This document shows, in pieces, positions 26,326 to 35,347 of a stretch of 64,000 nt of DNA. Each line of letters begins with the position of its first letter. Within the stretch, counting starts at the first letter, position 1. A program made the translations under genes and the position numbers. This stretch comes from a bacterium (GTDB lineage: Bacteria > Pseudomonadota > Alphaproteobacteria > Rhodobacterales > Rhodobacteraceae), in the NCBI GenBank assembly GCA_016124195.1, contig WGOE01000012.1:161134-225133 (forward strand), in the 5' to 3' direction. The notes under the pieces are model-generated. The model made no database searches. It saw only the letters and a list, made by a program, of their open reading frames with translations, and had not been told where the DNA came from.

Positions 26326-27627
26326 CTAAAGCCCCAGCCGGTCGCGCAGCGCATACCAGGTCATGGCCAGCACCAGCATCGGCCAGCGCAGCGCCGCACC
26401 GCCCGGAAAGGCGCCTTGCGGCACGCCGGCCATCAGATCGAAGCCGGCTGCCTCGCCCGCCACGGCCTCGGCCAGCACCTTGCCCGCCATGGTCGCCATC
26501 GCCACCCCATGCCCGGAATAGCCCGAGGCCGACAGCACGTTCTCGGCAGGCCGGGCAAAGCAGGGCATGCGGTTCATCGTGATGGCCAGCGTGCCGCCCC
26601 AGGCAAAGTCGATGCGGGCGTCGGCCAGTTGCGGATAGATCGCAAGCATCGGCTTGCGCACTGTGCGCAGGATGTCGGGAAAGCGGTAGCCATAGGATTC
26701 GCCGCCGCCGAAAAGCAGCCGGTTGTCCTCGGACAGGCGCCAGTAGTTCACCACAAAGCGGGTGTCGGCCACGGCGACGGGTTCGGACAGGATCTGCGCG
26801 GCACGCGCGCCCAAGGGTTCGGTGGCAATGATGAAATTGTTGATCGGCATGACCCGGCCTGCCACCTTGGCGTCCAGCCCGCCCAGATAGCCGTTGCAAG
26901 CCAGAATGATCTGACCGGCCCGCACCTGGCCCTGCGCCGTGCGCACCAGAGGTTTGGCACCTGGGACGATGGCGGTGACTTCGGACCTTTCGAAAAGCCG
27001 CGCGCCTGCGTCTTGCGCCGCCCGGGCCAGGCCAAGGGCGAAGTTCAGCGGATGCACATGGCCCGCATCGCGGTCCACCACGCCCCCCTTGAAGGCCTGC
27101 GATCCGATCAGGCGGCCGATCCCTTGGGCATCCAGACGCTCCAGATGGGCATAGCCGTAGTCGCGTTCCAGCTTGTCGGCATAGGCCAGCGCCTCACGCA
27201 CCTGTGCTTCGTGCCAGCAGGCGGTGGCTACGCCGGGATGCCAGGTCACGGGCATCGCATGGTCGGTGATGAGCGACCGGACGAGGCCCTTGGCCGCCTC
27301 GGCCAGATCCCACAGCGCGCGGGCACGCAGGGCGCCCACTTCGGCCTCCAGCCAGTCCTGATCCTGACGCTGGCCCGACCCGACCTGCCCGCCATTGCGC
27401 CCCGAGGCGCCAAAGCCCATGCGATGCGCCTCCAAAAGGACGACCGAGTAGCCCTTTTGCGCCAGATGCAGGGCAGCGGACAGGCCGGTGTAACCGCCGC
27501 CGATCACGCAGACATCGGCCTGCACCTCGCCCTGCAGGGCGGGCAGCGGGGCAAATGGCATGGCCGTCGCGGCATAATAGGACGGGGGGTATTCCCCCGC
27601 CCGGTCGTTCACATGCAGCAGGTTCAT
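26326..27627 (-). CDS. puuB: Gamma-glutamylputrescine oxidase-like FAD oxidoreductase
   Basis: A 433-residue DAO-family flavoprotein. The Rossmann motif is VCVIGGGYTGLSAALHLA, followed by GFGASGRNGGQVGSGQ and the C-terminal GYSGHGVAMATMAGK, as in PuuB/OrdL. It oxidises gamma-glutamylputrescine to the aldehyde in the glutamylated polyamine pathway. The start at 27627 (MNLLHVND) overlaps the stop of the upstream glutamine-synthetase-like gene by four bases, which fixes the start and implies coupling. Confidence 0.88.
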   Translation of the reverse strand: MNLLHVNDRAGEYPPSYYAATAMPFAPLPALQGEVQADVCVIGGGYTGLSAALHLAQKGYSVVLLEAHRMGFGASGRNGGQVGSGQRQDQDWLEAEVGALRARALWDLAEAAKGLVRSLITDHAMPVTWHPGVATACWHEAQVREALAYADKLERDYGYAHLERLDAQGIGRLIGSQAFKGGVVDRDAGHVHPLNFALGLARAAQDAGARLFERSEVTAIVPGAKPLVRTAQGQVRAGQIILACNGYLGGLDAKVAGRVMPINNFIIATEPLGARAAQILSEPVAVADTRFVVNYWRLSEDNRLLFGGGESYGYRFPDILRTVRKPMLAIYPQLADARIDFAWGGTLAITMNRMPCFARPAENVLSASGYSGHGVAMATMAGKVLAEAVAGEAAGFDLMAGVPQGAFPGGAALRWPMLVLAMTWYALRDRLGL

Positions 27628-28979
27628 ACGTTCAACAGCAGATGCTGACGCTCCCAAGGCGAGATCACCTGCAGGAACTCCTTGTATTCATTGCGCTTGA
27701 CCGAGGCATAGACCTTGCAGAAATCGGTGCCCAGAACCTCTTTCAGGGCGGTATCCTCGTCCAGAAGGTCCAGCGCGTCGCCCAGGTTGGTCGGGATGTC
27801 GTCGCTGTCGATATAGGCGCTGGATTTGAATTCCGGCCGCGGCTGCTTTTTCTCCATCAGGCCCAGATAGCCGCAGGCGAGGGTGGCGGCGATGCCGAGA
27901 TAGGGGTTGCAGTCCATCCCCGGCAGGCGATTTTCCACCCGACGCGCCGAGGCGCTGCTGATCGGGATACGCAGGCCCGTGGTACGGTTGTCGCGGCCCC
28001 ATTCCAGGTTGATCGGCGCGGCAAAGTCCGGGATGTAGCGGCGATAGCTGTTGACGTAAGGCGCCAAGACCGCGATGGCGCCGGTCAGGTGGTGCTGCAT
28101 GCCGGCGATGAAGTGGAAGAAGGCTTCGGTCTCTTCGCCCTTTTTTTCGGAAAAGATGTTCTTGCCGCTGCGGGTGTCCACGACGGAGGTGTGGATATGC
28201 ATGGCAGAGCCGGGTTCGCCTGCGATCGGTTTGGCCATGAAGGTGGCAAAGCAGTCGTGACGCAGCGCCGCCTCGCGGATCAGGCGCTTGAAGTAGAAGA
28301 CATCGTCGGCCAGCCGCACCGGGTCGCCGTGTTGCAGGTTCAACTCGATCTGGCCCGCGCCGCCTTCCTGCAGGATGCCGTCAATCTCCAGCCCCTGCGC
28401 CTCGGCATAGTCGTAGATGTCGTCGATGACCTTGCCGTATTCGTCCACCGCCGACAGCGAGTAGGCCTGCTTGCCGGCGGCCTTGCGGCCCGACCGGCCC
28501 ATCGGCGGTTCGACCGGCATGTTGGGGTCGATGTTGCGGGCGGTCAGGAAGAATTCCATCTCGGGCGCCACGACCGGGGTCCAGCCCTGATCGTTGTAAA
28601 GCTTCACGATCCGGCGCAGCACGTTGCGCGGCGAATAGGCGATCGGCTCGCCGTTCTGGTCCATCGCGTCATGGATCACCTGCAGCGTCACATCCGCGGT
28701 CCAGGGCGCCGCAGTGGCGGTGGTGAAGTCAGGCACCATCACCATGTCAGGCTCGGTGAAGGCATCGAAGGGATTGTCGGCCCATTCGCCGGTGATGGTC
28801 TGCAGGAAGATCGAGTTCGGCAGGTAGTAGTTGGTCTGCTTGCCGAATTTCGCGGCCGGCATCGCCTTGCCGCGGGCCACGCCGGCAATGTCGCCGATCA
28901 CGCATTCCACTTCGTCAACACGGCGGGAGCCTATGTATTCCTTGGCTGCCTCTGGCAGTTGGTCGGTCCATTTGGACAT
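27624..28979 (-). CDS. puuA: Glutamine-synthetase-like ligase (PuuA type), copy 1
   Basis: A 451-residue glutamine-synthetase fold ligase, probably gamma-glutamylputrescine synthetase. The metal-site Glu residues are visible in VVAPEMEFFLTA and EGGAGQIELNLQHGD, and the ATP/active-site blocks in MHIHTSVVD and NRTTGLRIPIS. It differs from GlnA by lacking the Tyr adenylylation loop context. The start at 28979 has a poor ribosome site but matches the family N-terminus. It is the gene before puuB, and a class I amidotransferase lies upstream. It would ligate glutamate to putrescine or a similar amine. Confidence 0.88.
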   Translation of the reverse strand: MSKWTDQLPEAAKEYIGSRRVDEVECVIGDIAGVARGKAMPAAKFGKQTNYYLPNSIFLQTITGEWADNPFDAFTEPDMVMVPDFTTATAAPWTADVTLQVIHDAMDQNGEPIAYSPRNVLRRIVKLYNDQGWTPVVAPEMEFFLTARNIDPNMPVEPPMGRSGRKAAGKQAYSLSAVDEYGKVIDDIYDYAEAQGLEIDGILQEGGAGQIELNLQHGDPVRLADDVFYFKRLIREAALRHDCFATFMAKPIAGEPGSAMHIHTSVVDTRSGKNIFSEKKGEETEAFFHFIAGMQHHLTGAIAVLAPYVNSYRRYIPDFAAPINLEWGRDNRTTGLRIPISSASARRVENRLPGMDCNPYLGIAATLACGYLGLMEKKQPRPEFKSSAYIDSDDIPTNLGDALDLLDEDTALKEVLGTDFCKVYASVKRNEYKEFLQVISPWERQHLLLNV

Positions 28980-29004
28980 GAAATCACACTTGGGTTTGCG
29001 GGTT

Positions 29005-29685
29005 TCAGGCCCGCGCCATTTCAAAAAAGGCCGCGATGCGGTCGGCCATGGTCTTGTCGTCGAGGGGCAGGTCCAGACGGTCGGTGGCCTCTGCCATCAC
29101 CGGTTCTGGCACCAGCCCCTTGCCCCGCGTTTCGATCAACCCTTCGATGAATTCGGGGCGGAATTCGGGATGGGCCTGCACGGTGAAGGCCCTGTCGCCA
29201 TAAAGCAGGGCCGCATTGGCGCAGAAGTCGTTGGAGGCGACCACCTCGGCCATCGGCGGCACCTCGGTCACCTGATCGCGGTGCCAGGCGTTCAGCCGCA
29301 TCGGCTGGCCTTGAAAGTCGTAGTCGGTGGCGCCGACGGCCCAGCCCTGGTCAAAGCGTTCGACCTTGCCGCCCATGGCTTGCGCCACGATCTGATGGCC
29401 AAAGCAGATCCCCACAATCGGAATATGCGCCCAATAGGCCTGACGGATGAAGTCTTCCAGGGGCGGGATCCAGGGGTGATCCTCGTAGACGCCGTGTTTC
29501 GACCCGGTGATCAGCCAGCCGTCGCATTCATGCACCGAGGCCGGAAATTCGCCCTCCACCACCCGGTAGGTGACGAAGTGAAAGCCGTGGCCGGCCAGAA
29601 GCCGGGCGAACATGTCCGGGTAATCGCCCATCTCGGCCGAGAGGGTCTCTGGCGCAAGGCCGGTTTGCAGGATGCCGATCTTCAT
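29005..29685 (-). CDS. Class I glutamine amidotransferase-like protein
   Basis: A 226-residue class I GATase. The catalytic Cys is in VGICFGHQIVAQAMGG, and the His/Glu pair is in VQAHPEFRPEF. The motif is of the GMP-synthase-like subgroup, not the PuuD (C26, GVCRG) subgroup. Still, its place between two PuuA-like genes suggests it hydrolyses a gamma-glutamyl product such as gamma-glutamyl-GABA. Start at 29685 (MKIGILQTG) is chosen by homology; the frame continues to 29742 without a better site. Confidence 0.82.
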   Translation of the reverse strand: MKIGILQTGLAPETLSAEMGDYPDMFARLLAGHGFHFVTYRVVEGEFPASVHECDGWLITGSKHGVYEDHPWIPPLEDFIRQAYWAHIPIVGICFGHQIVAQAMGGKVERFDQGWAVGATDYDFQGQPMRLNAWHRDQVTEVPPMAEVVASNDFCANAALLYGDRAFTVQAHPEFRPEFIEGLIETRGKGLVPEPVMAEATDRLDLPLDDKTMADRIAAFFEMARA

Positions 29686-29764
29686 GGAATGTCCGCGTCT
29701 TTGGTAGGGTGAGCCTAGCGCAGCGCCCCCCGGTCTGGTCAAGGGGGCGCGTGCCGGGGTTTGA

Positions 29765-31105
29765 TCAAACCGTGTCGAGATAGAGTTCGACCTTTTCGGA
29801 ATCCGACAACTCGTCCAGATAATGCAGTTCCTGACGCTTGGTCGAGATCAGGTTCTTGATCAGTTCGGGATGCAGGAAGCGCGGCAGGATCGTGCTTTGC
29901 TCCATCTCTTCGATGGCGGTTTCCCAGGTTTCGGCGATCTGGGGCAGGTCTTCGACGGCGTAGGCGTTGCCGACGATCGGGCTGGGCGGCTCCATCTCGC
30001 CCTCGATGCCGTCGAGGGCGGCGCCGAGGATGGCGGCGAGCATCAGGTAGGGGTTCACGTCGCCCCCCGCCACGCGGTGTTCGATGCGCCGCGCGCCGGG
30101 GTTGCCTGCGGGAATGCGGATCGCGGCAGTGCGGTTTTCATAGCCCCAGCAGACGGCGGTGGGGGCGTGTTTGCCCGGCACCAGACGTTCATAGCTGTTC
30201 TGGTGCGGGGCAAAGATCAGCGTGGAATCGCGCATCGCATTCAGGCAGCCCGCCACCGCCTGTTTCAGCATGGCGGTGCCCTTCGGGCCGCCACTGTCAA
30301 AGACATTGCGGCCCGCGTCGTCGATCAGGCTGAAATGGGTGTGCAGGCCCGAGCCCGAATATTCCGGATAGGGCTTGGCCATGAAGCTTGCCGCAAAGCC
30401 GTGGCGCCGGGCCAGGCCCTTGACCAGCATCTTGAAAAGCCAGGCATCGTCGGCGGCGCGCAAGGCATCGTCGCAATGCATCAGGTTCACCTCGAACTGG
30501 CCGAGGCCGGTTTCCGAGGTCGAGGTGTCGGCCGGAATGTCCATCGCCTCGCAGGCGTCGTAGAGGTCGGTGAAGAACGTGTCGAACACGTCAAGCGCGC
30601 GGATCGACAGCGTCTCGGCCGCCTTGCGCCGCTTGCCTGAACGCGGCGAGGGCGGCACCTGCAGGGTCTTGCCGCTGTCGTCGATCAGGAAGAATTCCAG
30701 TTCCATCGCACAAACGGGCGTCAGGCCGCGTTGCTTGAAGCGGTGCACCACATGGGCCAGCGCATGACGCGGGTCGCCTTCGTAAGGCGCGCCGTTTTCG
30801 CGGAACATCCAGATCGGCAGCAGGGCCGTGGGCGCCTCGAGCCAGGGCATCGGCATGAAGCCGCGTTCGGTTGGTTTGAGCACGCCGTCCTGATCGCCCT
30901 GCTCAAAGACCAGCGGGCTGTCGTCGATATCCTCGCCCCAGATGTCGAGGTTCAAGACCGAGAAGGGGAAGCGCGTCCCGTCCTTGACGATCTTGTCGGC
31001 GAAACGTGCGGGAACCCGCTTGCCGCGCGCCTGCCCGTTGAGGTCTGCCGCGGCCACGCGAATGGTCCGGACGTCCGGGTGTTTTCTGAGCCAGTCCTTC
31101 ATCAT
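29765..31105 (-). CDS. Glutamine-synthetase-like ligase (PuuA type), copy 2
   Basis: A 446-residue second glutamine-synthetase-like ligase in the cluster. It has AMELEFFLIDD and ETGLGQFEVNLMHCDDAL for metal binding, GLHTHFSLIDD and a C-terminal YLDELSDSEKVELYLDTV. It clearly differs from copy 1 (27624-28979), so the two may handle different amines. The start is uncertain: Met codons at 31183, 31123, 31105 and 31102 are in frame, none with a clear ribosome site. 31105 fits the family start (WLRKHPDVRTIRVAAADLNG). It is the first gene of the leftward polyamine block. Confidence 0.86.
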   Translation of the reverse strand: MMKDWLRKHPDVRTIRVAAADLNGQARGKRVPARFADKIVKDGTRFPFSVLNLDIWGEDIDDSPLVFEQGDQDGVLKPTERGFMPMPWLEAPTALLPIWMFRENGAPYEGDPRHALAHVVHRFKQRGLTPVCAMELEFFLIDDSGKTLQVPPSPRSGKRRKAAETLSIRALDVFDTFFTDLYDACEAMDIPADTSTSETGLGQFEVNLMHCDDALRAADDAWLFKMLVKGLARRHGFAASFMAKPYPEYSGSGLHTHFSLIDDAGRNVFDSGGPKGTAMLKQAVAGCLNAMRDSTLIFAPHQNSYERLVPGKHAPTAVCWGYENRTAAIRIPAGNPGARRIEHRVAGGDVNPYLMLAAILGAALDGIEGEMEPPSPIVGNAYAVEDLPQIAETWETAIEEMEQSTILPRFLHPELIKNLISTKRQELHYLDELSDSEKVELYLDTV

Positions 31106-31396
31106 GTCACATCGGAAGGGCATGCCCCCGCCCACACTTGCCCCGGGGGCCAGCAGGCAGGTCGGATCATGCCCTTGATCCATCCTTTTTTGTCGATCCC
31201 GGCAGAGGTCGGCATGACCTGCACGCAATTTGATCAAATGTGAGGATAGGGGGGAAGCTCGATTCCGGCAAGGAAAATCGGCGCGGCGGGGCGTCAGTCG
31301 CCTGCGTGTCACGATTCTTCTGCAAAGAATCGGGGGCGTGTCGCGGATCTTTTGCGCGAAAGGCGGGCGTTGAGGCCGGGATTTGGCGCGGTGCGA

Positions 31397-32173
31397 TCAG
31401 GCGTCTTCGCGCAGGCCGAGGTCTGCCGGCGTGGGCGGGGTCGGCACGGCGAGGTAGGCCTCGGCGGGGATCCGGACGAGGCCCCGCAGGCAGAGCGTGT
31501 CGCGGTCTTGCGGGGTCAGGGCCGCGATGGCGCGGGCCACGACGTCGAACAGGGTGACCGCATCGCTGCCCCTCGCCGCGATATAGGGCAGGCCGGGGGT
31601 GGGTTCGGTCTGGCCCACCACTTTCAGATCGTGGGCGAAGGCTTCCCAGCGGGTGATCATCCGCCAGGTCACGGCATCGATCGCGGCGATTTCGGCCTTG
31701 CCCTCGGCCACGGCGCGGGCGGACAGAAGGTGGCCGCCGGTGCGCCGATGCGGGCGCAGCGCGATGCCGTGCCGCGCGGCATGGTTCTGTGCCGCGGCCC
31801 AGCCCGATTGCGACAGATCCTCGTTGAAGGCGAGTGTCGCGCCGTCGAATTCGTTCCAGTCCTCGCGCGGATCCGAGGCGCGCGCCACAAAGACCGATCG
31901 GTAATAGCCGGGCGGGCAGCCTGCGACGCCGTAATCCGGCGTACCGATCAGGGTGACCTTGTCGTGCAGCCGGGCCCTGTAGGGAAAGCCGCAGGTCTGC
32001 GACAGGGTCAGGTCATCGGACGTCCATGCCGGCCAATAGGCCGCTGCGCCGCGAGTCAGAGCCGCGGGCGCCCCAAGGCCGCGGACACGCAGCCCGTCGC
32101 GGATCAGGGCCCAAAGCCGGTCATTGGCACCCTGGGCCTCGGCCCGGTCATACATTCCCAAGGAAGCAATCAT
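31397..32173 (-). CDS. PhnD/SsuA-type substrate-binding-like protein
   Basis: A 258-residue protein of the phosphonate-binding (PhnD-like) periplasmic-fold family, with MIASLGMYDR, FPYRARLHDKVTLIGTPDYG and AAIDAVTWRM. It has no signal peptide or lipobox, and no ABC transporter genes are near. It may therefore be a cytoplasmic relative rather than a transporter receptor. It overlaps the TerB-like gene upstream by four bases (ATGA), so the two are co-translated. The function is unknown. Confidence 0.75.
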   Translation of the reverse strand: MIASLGMYDRAEAQGANDRLWALIRDGLRVRGLGAPAALTRGAAAYWPAWTSDDLTLSQTCGFPYRARLHDKVTLIGTPDYGVAGCPPGYYRSVFVARASDPREDWNEFDGATLAFNEDLSQSGWAAAQNHAARHGIALRPHRRTGGHLLSARAVAEGKAEIAAIDAVTWRMITRWEAFAHDLKVVGQTEPTPGLPYIAARGSDAVTLFDVVARAIAALTPQDRDTLCLRGLVRIPAEAYLAVPTPPTPADLGLREDA

Positions 32174-32601
32174 TGTTCCGCAGCCCTTTTGCGTGCCATC
32201 GCCGATTCGACATCCGTGAGGCCCAGAAGGCTGGTGACCAGCCGCAGGACGCGGTCCTCTTCTGCGTCGCGCTGGCCATCGGCCAGGGCCACCGCCCAGA
32301 GCGCTTCAACCAGGGCCGCGCGGTTTTCCAGCGCCACCGCCTCTTTCAGGGCGCGGGTGAAGCGCACGGTGTCGGGCGCCAGCGTTTCTGCGGTTTCCGC
32401 CTCGCGCCGCAGGGCGAGTGCCGCCTCGGGCGGCAGACCGTAGCGCTGGGCCAGGATACGGTCGATGCGCGCCAGTTCGTCGAAGGAGGCATGGCCGTCG
32501 GCCCGCGCCACGCGCACCAGCAGGGAAGCCAGCGCCAGTTGTTCGTCGGGGGCGGGAAGACGGGCGGGGGCGGGGCCGAAGAGAAGATCCAGAAAGCTCA
32601 T
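32170..32601 (-). CDS. TerB-like domain protein
   Basis: A 143-residue all-helical protein with the TerB/DjlA-N type domain: ALASLLVRVARADGHASFDELARIDRIL and its repeat LVEALWAVALADGQRDAEEDRVLRLV, each with an acidic metal-binding-like turn (ADGH, ADGQ). TerB domains occur in stress and tellurite-response systems and in envelope assemblies, but no other ter gene is coupled to it. It is translated with the binding-protein-like gene downstream. Confidence 0.75.
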   Translation of the reverse strand: MSFLDLLFGPAPARLPAPDEQLALASLLVRVARADGHASFDELARIDRILAQRYGLPPEAALALRREAETAETLAPDTVRFTRALKEAVALENRAALVEALWAVALADGQRDAEEDRVLRLVTSLLGLTDVESAMARKRAAEQ

Positions 32602-32787
32602 GGCGGCACCATAGGGGGCAAGGCGCGCGCTGCCAATGGGGCAGGGCCGGTCAAGGCGGGGTCTGCGGCATCAATCTGCATGGCGAGCGGGCATTGTTCC
32701 GGCGAAGGTTCGGGTGAGGCGCGGCATTCGGGCCGCTGCACCAATTTGCGCAGCATCCGGGCGTCGCGCAGGCTCTTCGGGGCGCCC

Positions 32788-33570
32788 TCAGCGCCGATGC
32801 GCCTCGAATACGGCCAGAAGGCGGGCGGCCTCCTCGGCCATGCCGAAGGGCGGATTGACGATGAACATGCCCGAGCCCGCCATGCGGTGGCCGGCGCGGA
32901 TCGGCGGAAAGCGGACTTCCGAGCGCAGGCCTTGGGGAAACTCGCGCTCCAGCGCCGCCAGCATGGGCACATGCGGGACGTCGAGGAGGATCGGATACCA
33001 CAATGCAATGATCCCGACGTTCCAACGTTTGGCCACCTTGGCGATGATCTGGGGCAGGCGGTCGTAATCGGACTTCACCTCCCACGAGGGGTCGATCAGC
33101 ATCAGCCCGCGGCGCGGCGTGGGCGGGGTCAGCGCAAGCGCCGCGGTCAGCCCGTCCTCTTGCCGCACATGCGCGCCCCACGGCGCCATCGTGGCCTGCA
33201 ACGCGCGAAACTCCTGCGGGTGGAGTTCGCACAGATGCATCACGTCGCCCTCGCGCAGCGAAGCCGCGGCGATCAGGGGCGAGCCGGGATAGGCCGAAGC
33301 GCCCTGCATCGCCCGCACTTCGGCCAGACGGCGCCGGTAGGGGTGGTCGGCCGGCAGCCAGCCCTCGGCCCGCGCGATGCCGGCTGCGGCCTCGCCGGTC
33401 TTGTCGGCCTCGGGCCCGGCGAGGTCGTAAAGCCCGCGTCCGGCATGGGTTTCGATATAGCTCAGCGGCTTGTCCTTGGCGGTCAGATAGTCCAGCGCCC
33501 AGGCGAGCAGGGCGTGTTTGTGGACATCGGCCAGGTTACCGGCGTGATAGGCGTGTTGATAGGACAGCAT
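32788..33570 (-). CDS. rlmJ: 23S rRNA (adenine-2030-N6)-methyltransferase
   Basis: A 260-residue SAM-dependent methyltransferase of the RlmJ (YhiR) family, which methylates A2030 of 23S rRNA. The start MLSYQHAYHAGNLADVHKHALL is diagnostic and SYIETHAGRGLYDL forms the SAM site. The catalytic motif IV reads DPSWE where E. coli has DPPYE, a conservative change I believe is common in alphaproteobacteria. The length is slightly short of E. coli RlmJ. It is a single gene, with 186 bases of non-coding DNA downstream. Confidence 0.93.
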   Translation of the reverse strand: MLSYQHAYHAGNLADVHKHALLAWALDYLTAKDKPLSYIETHAGRGLYDLAGPEADKTGEAAAGIARAEGWLPADHPYRRRLAEVRAMQGASAYPGSPLIAAASLREGDVMHLCELHPQEFRALQATMAPWGAHVRQEDGLTAALALTPPTPRRGLMLIDPSWEVKSDYDRLPQIIAKVAKRWNVGIIALWYPILLDVPHVPMLAALEREFPQGLRSEVRFPPIRAGHRMAGSGMFIVNPPFGMAEEAARLLAVFEAHRR

Positions 33571-33682
33571 GGCGTGGCCTAGCCCATGGCGCGGCCAGCG
33601 TCCACCCGGATTTGCGGACCCTTTGCGGTTGAAAGGCTGGGCGACTGCCCTTACCTAACGCTTGCCAAGACCGGAGACGACA

Positions 33683-34339
33683 ATGGACCTTTTCTCGCCC
33701 GAAGCCCTGACTGCACTTTTGGGGGTGATCGGGATTGATCTGGTCCTTGCCGGCGACAATGCGATCGTGATCGGGATGGCCGCCGCGGGCCTGCCGCGCG
33801 ACCAGCGCACCAAGGCGATCATCATCGGCGTTCTGGCCGCGACCGTGTTGCGCATCGCCTTTGCCGTGGCCGCGACCCGGCTTCTGGCGGTGACCGGGCT
33901 GACGCTCGCCGGGGGGATCCTGCTGCTTTGGGTCTGCTGGAAGATGCTGCGCGAGATCCGCCAGAGCCGTGCCGAGGACGATGCCGCCGAGGTTCTGGCC
34001 TCTTGCGATCTCAATGCCGATGGCGGGATCGCCAAGGGCGCCCCGCGCAAGAGCTTTGGCCAGGCCGCCTGGCAGATCGTGGTGGCCGACGTGTCGATGA
34101 GCCTTGACAATGTGCTGGCGGTGGCAGGCGCGGCACGCGAACATCCGGCCGTCCTGGTTTTTGGCCTGACCCTGTCGGTGGCGCTGATGGGGCTGGCCGC
34201 AAGTTTCATCGCGGGCCTGTTGAACCGGTACCGCTGGATCGCCTTCGCGGGCCTGTCGATCATTGTCTATGTGGCGCTGCACATGATCTACGAAGGCATG
34301 TACGAGGTGATGCCGACCGTCGCCGCTCAGGTCGGCTAG
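33683..34339 (+). CDS. TerC/YjbE family membrane protein
   Basis: A 218-residue inner-membrane protein of the TerC family (YjbE subgroup). It has about seven hydrophobic segments and two acidic membrane motifs, GIDLVLAGDNAIVIGM and VVADVSMSLDNVLAVAG, which resemble metal-binding sites. Relatives export manganese or load metal onto exported enzymes. Start at 33683 follows CGGAG; the frame before it lacks a ribosome site. I looked for a yybP-ykoY manganese riboswitch upstream and did not find one. Confidence 0.88.
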   Translation: MDLFSPEALTALLGVIGIDLVLAGDNAIVIGMAAAGLPRDQRTKAIIIGVLAATVLRIAFAVAATRLLAVTGLTLAGGILLLWVCWKMLREIRQSRAEDDAAEVLASCDLNADGGIAKGAPRKSFGQAAWQIVVADVSMSLDNVLAVAGAAREHPAVLVFGLTLSVALMGLAASFIAGLLNRYRWIAFAGLSIIVYVALHMIYEGMYEVMPTVAAQVG

Positions 34340-34354
34340 GCGGGCCGGGCCCCC

Positions 34355-35224
34355 TCAGCGCCCGATGACGCAGGCCGCCAGCACGATGGCCGCGCCCAGC
34401 CATTGCTGAGGCGACAGAACCTCTTTCGGAAGAAGCCAGGAGGCCGAAAGAGCTGCCATCAGCACTTCGGACATCATCAGAATCGCGGCGCGGCCCGGGT
34501 AGAGCAGCCGGCCCGCCCAGAAGACCGCGTAGATGCTGGGCAAGACCATGAGGGTCGCGGCGGCAAGGCACAAGGGCAGCGCCGCCAGAAGATGCGCGCC
34601 CGACGGAATGGGTTCGGCCAGCAGGACGAGCCCCAGAACGGCCGCGATCAGGACCGCGAAGACGAACTGAAAGGTCGAACTCGCCACGACGGAAATCTCG
34701 GGCCAGTGCTTCATGCCGGCGGCCCCCAGCGCCCAGAAGACGCCCGAGGTCAGCGCCAGCACATCGCCAAGGCCAAAGCCCGCAAAGGCGCCGCTGGCCG
34801 GCACGGCAAGCAGCAGGCCCAGCCCGCCCAATCCGCACAGCACCGTCACGATGCGCCGCGCGTCCAGCCTTTCGGACAGCCACAGCACGCCGATGATGGT
34901 GGACCAGACCGGGGTCAGGTAGAACTCCATCGTCATGCGGATGATCGGCGCCATCATGACCGCCGTCGAGAACAGACCCATGCCAAGGCCGGTCGCCGCC
35001 CCGACGAACAGCGCCGGCCCGGGCCGCGCCAGCATCCGCTTGCGCCCCCGGATCAGAACGGGCCCCATCACGATCAGCGGGCAGGCGTTGAAAAGAGCCG
35101 CGGCCCAGGCGCCGTCCACGCCCTTTTCGGCCAGCGCGCGCAGCGGCAGCCAGTAGAGCCCCCAGACCGAGGCGCCCAAAAACATCACGACCGAGGCCGT
35201 CCGGATACGGGCCGGGTCAGCCAT
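34355..35224 (-). CDS. EamA/DMT family transporter
   Basis: A 289-residue inner-membrane protein with ten hydrophobic segments in two EamA halves (residues ~10-140 and ~150-285). ASVWGLYWLPLRALAEKGV and SSTFQFVFAVLIAAVLG are typical. This group moves metabolites such as amino acids outward or inward; the substrate is not assignable. It is convergent with the TerC gene, with 15 bases between. Confidence 0.87.
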   Translation of the reverse strand: MADPARIRTASVVMFLGASVWGLYWLPLRALAEKGVDGAWAAALFNACPLIVMGPVLIRGRKRMLARPGPALFVGAATGLGMGLFSTAVMMAPIIRMTMEFYLTPVWSTIIGVLWLSERLDARRIVTVLCGLGGLGLLLAVPASGAFAGFGLGDVLALTSGVFWALGAAGMKHWPEISVVASSTFQFVFAVLIAAVLGLVLLAEPIPSGAHLLAALPLCLAAATLMVLPSIYAVFWAGRLLYPGRAAILMMSEVLMAALSASWLLPKEVLSPQQWLGAAIVLAACVIGR

Positions 35225-35347
35225 GCACAGGGCCGCCCCGCTTCGGACGGGCCCGAACGCGGCCTTGCCGCCGCCCCCGCGGTCCGAGGCACGAAACCCG
35301 CTTGACTGACTGCGCGGCGCGGGGGCGGGGGCGGTCGGCGACGCGCG

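Noticed and set aside
32788..33570. RlmJ motif DPSWE as a sign of inactivation
   Set aside because: The change from DPPYE is conservative for this methyltransferase family and the rest of the protein is intact.
33571..33682. Possible manganese riboswitch before the TerC-family gene
   Set aside because: The leader is about 110 bases and I could not find the conserved yybP-ykoY core or its pairing.
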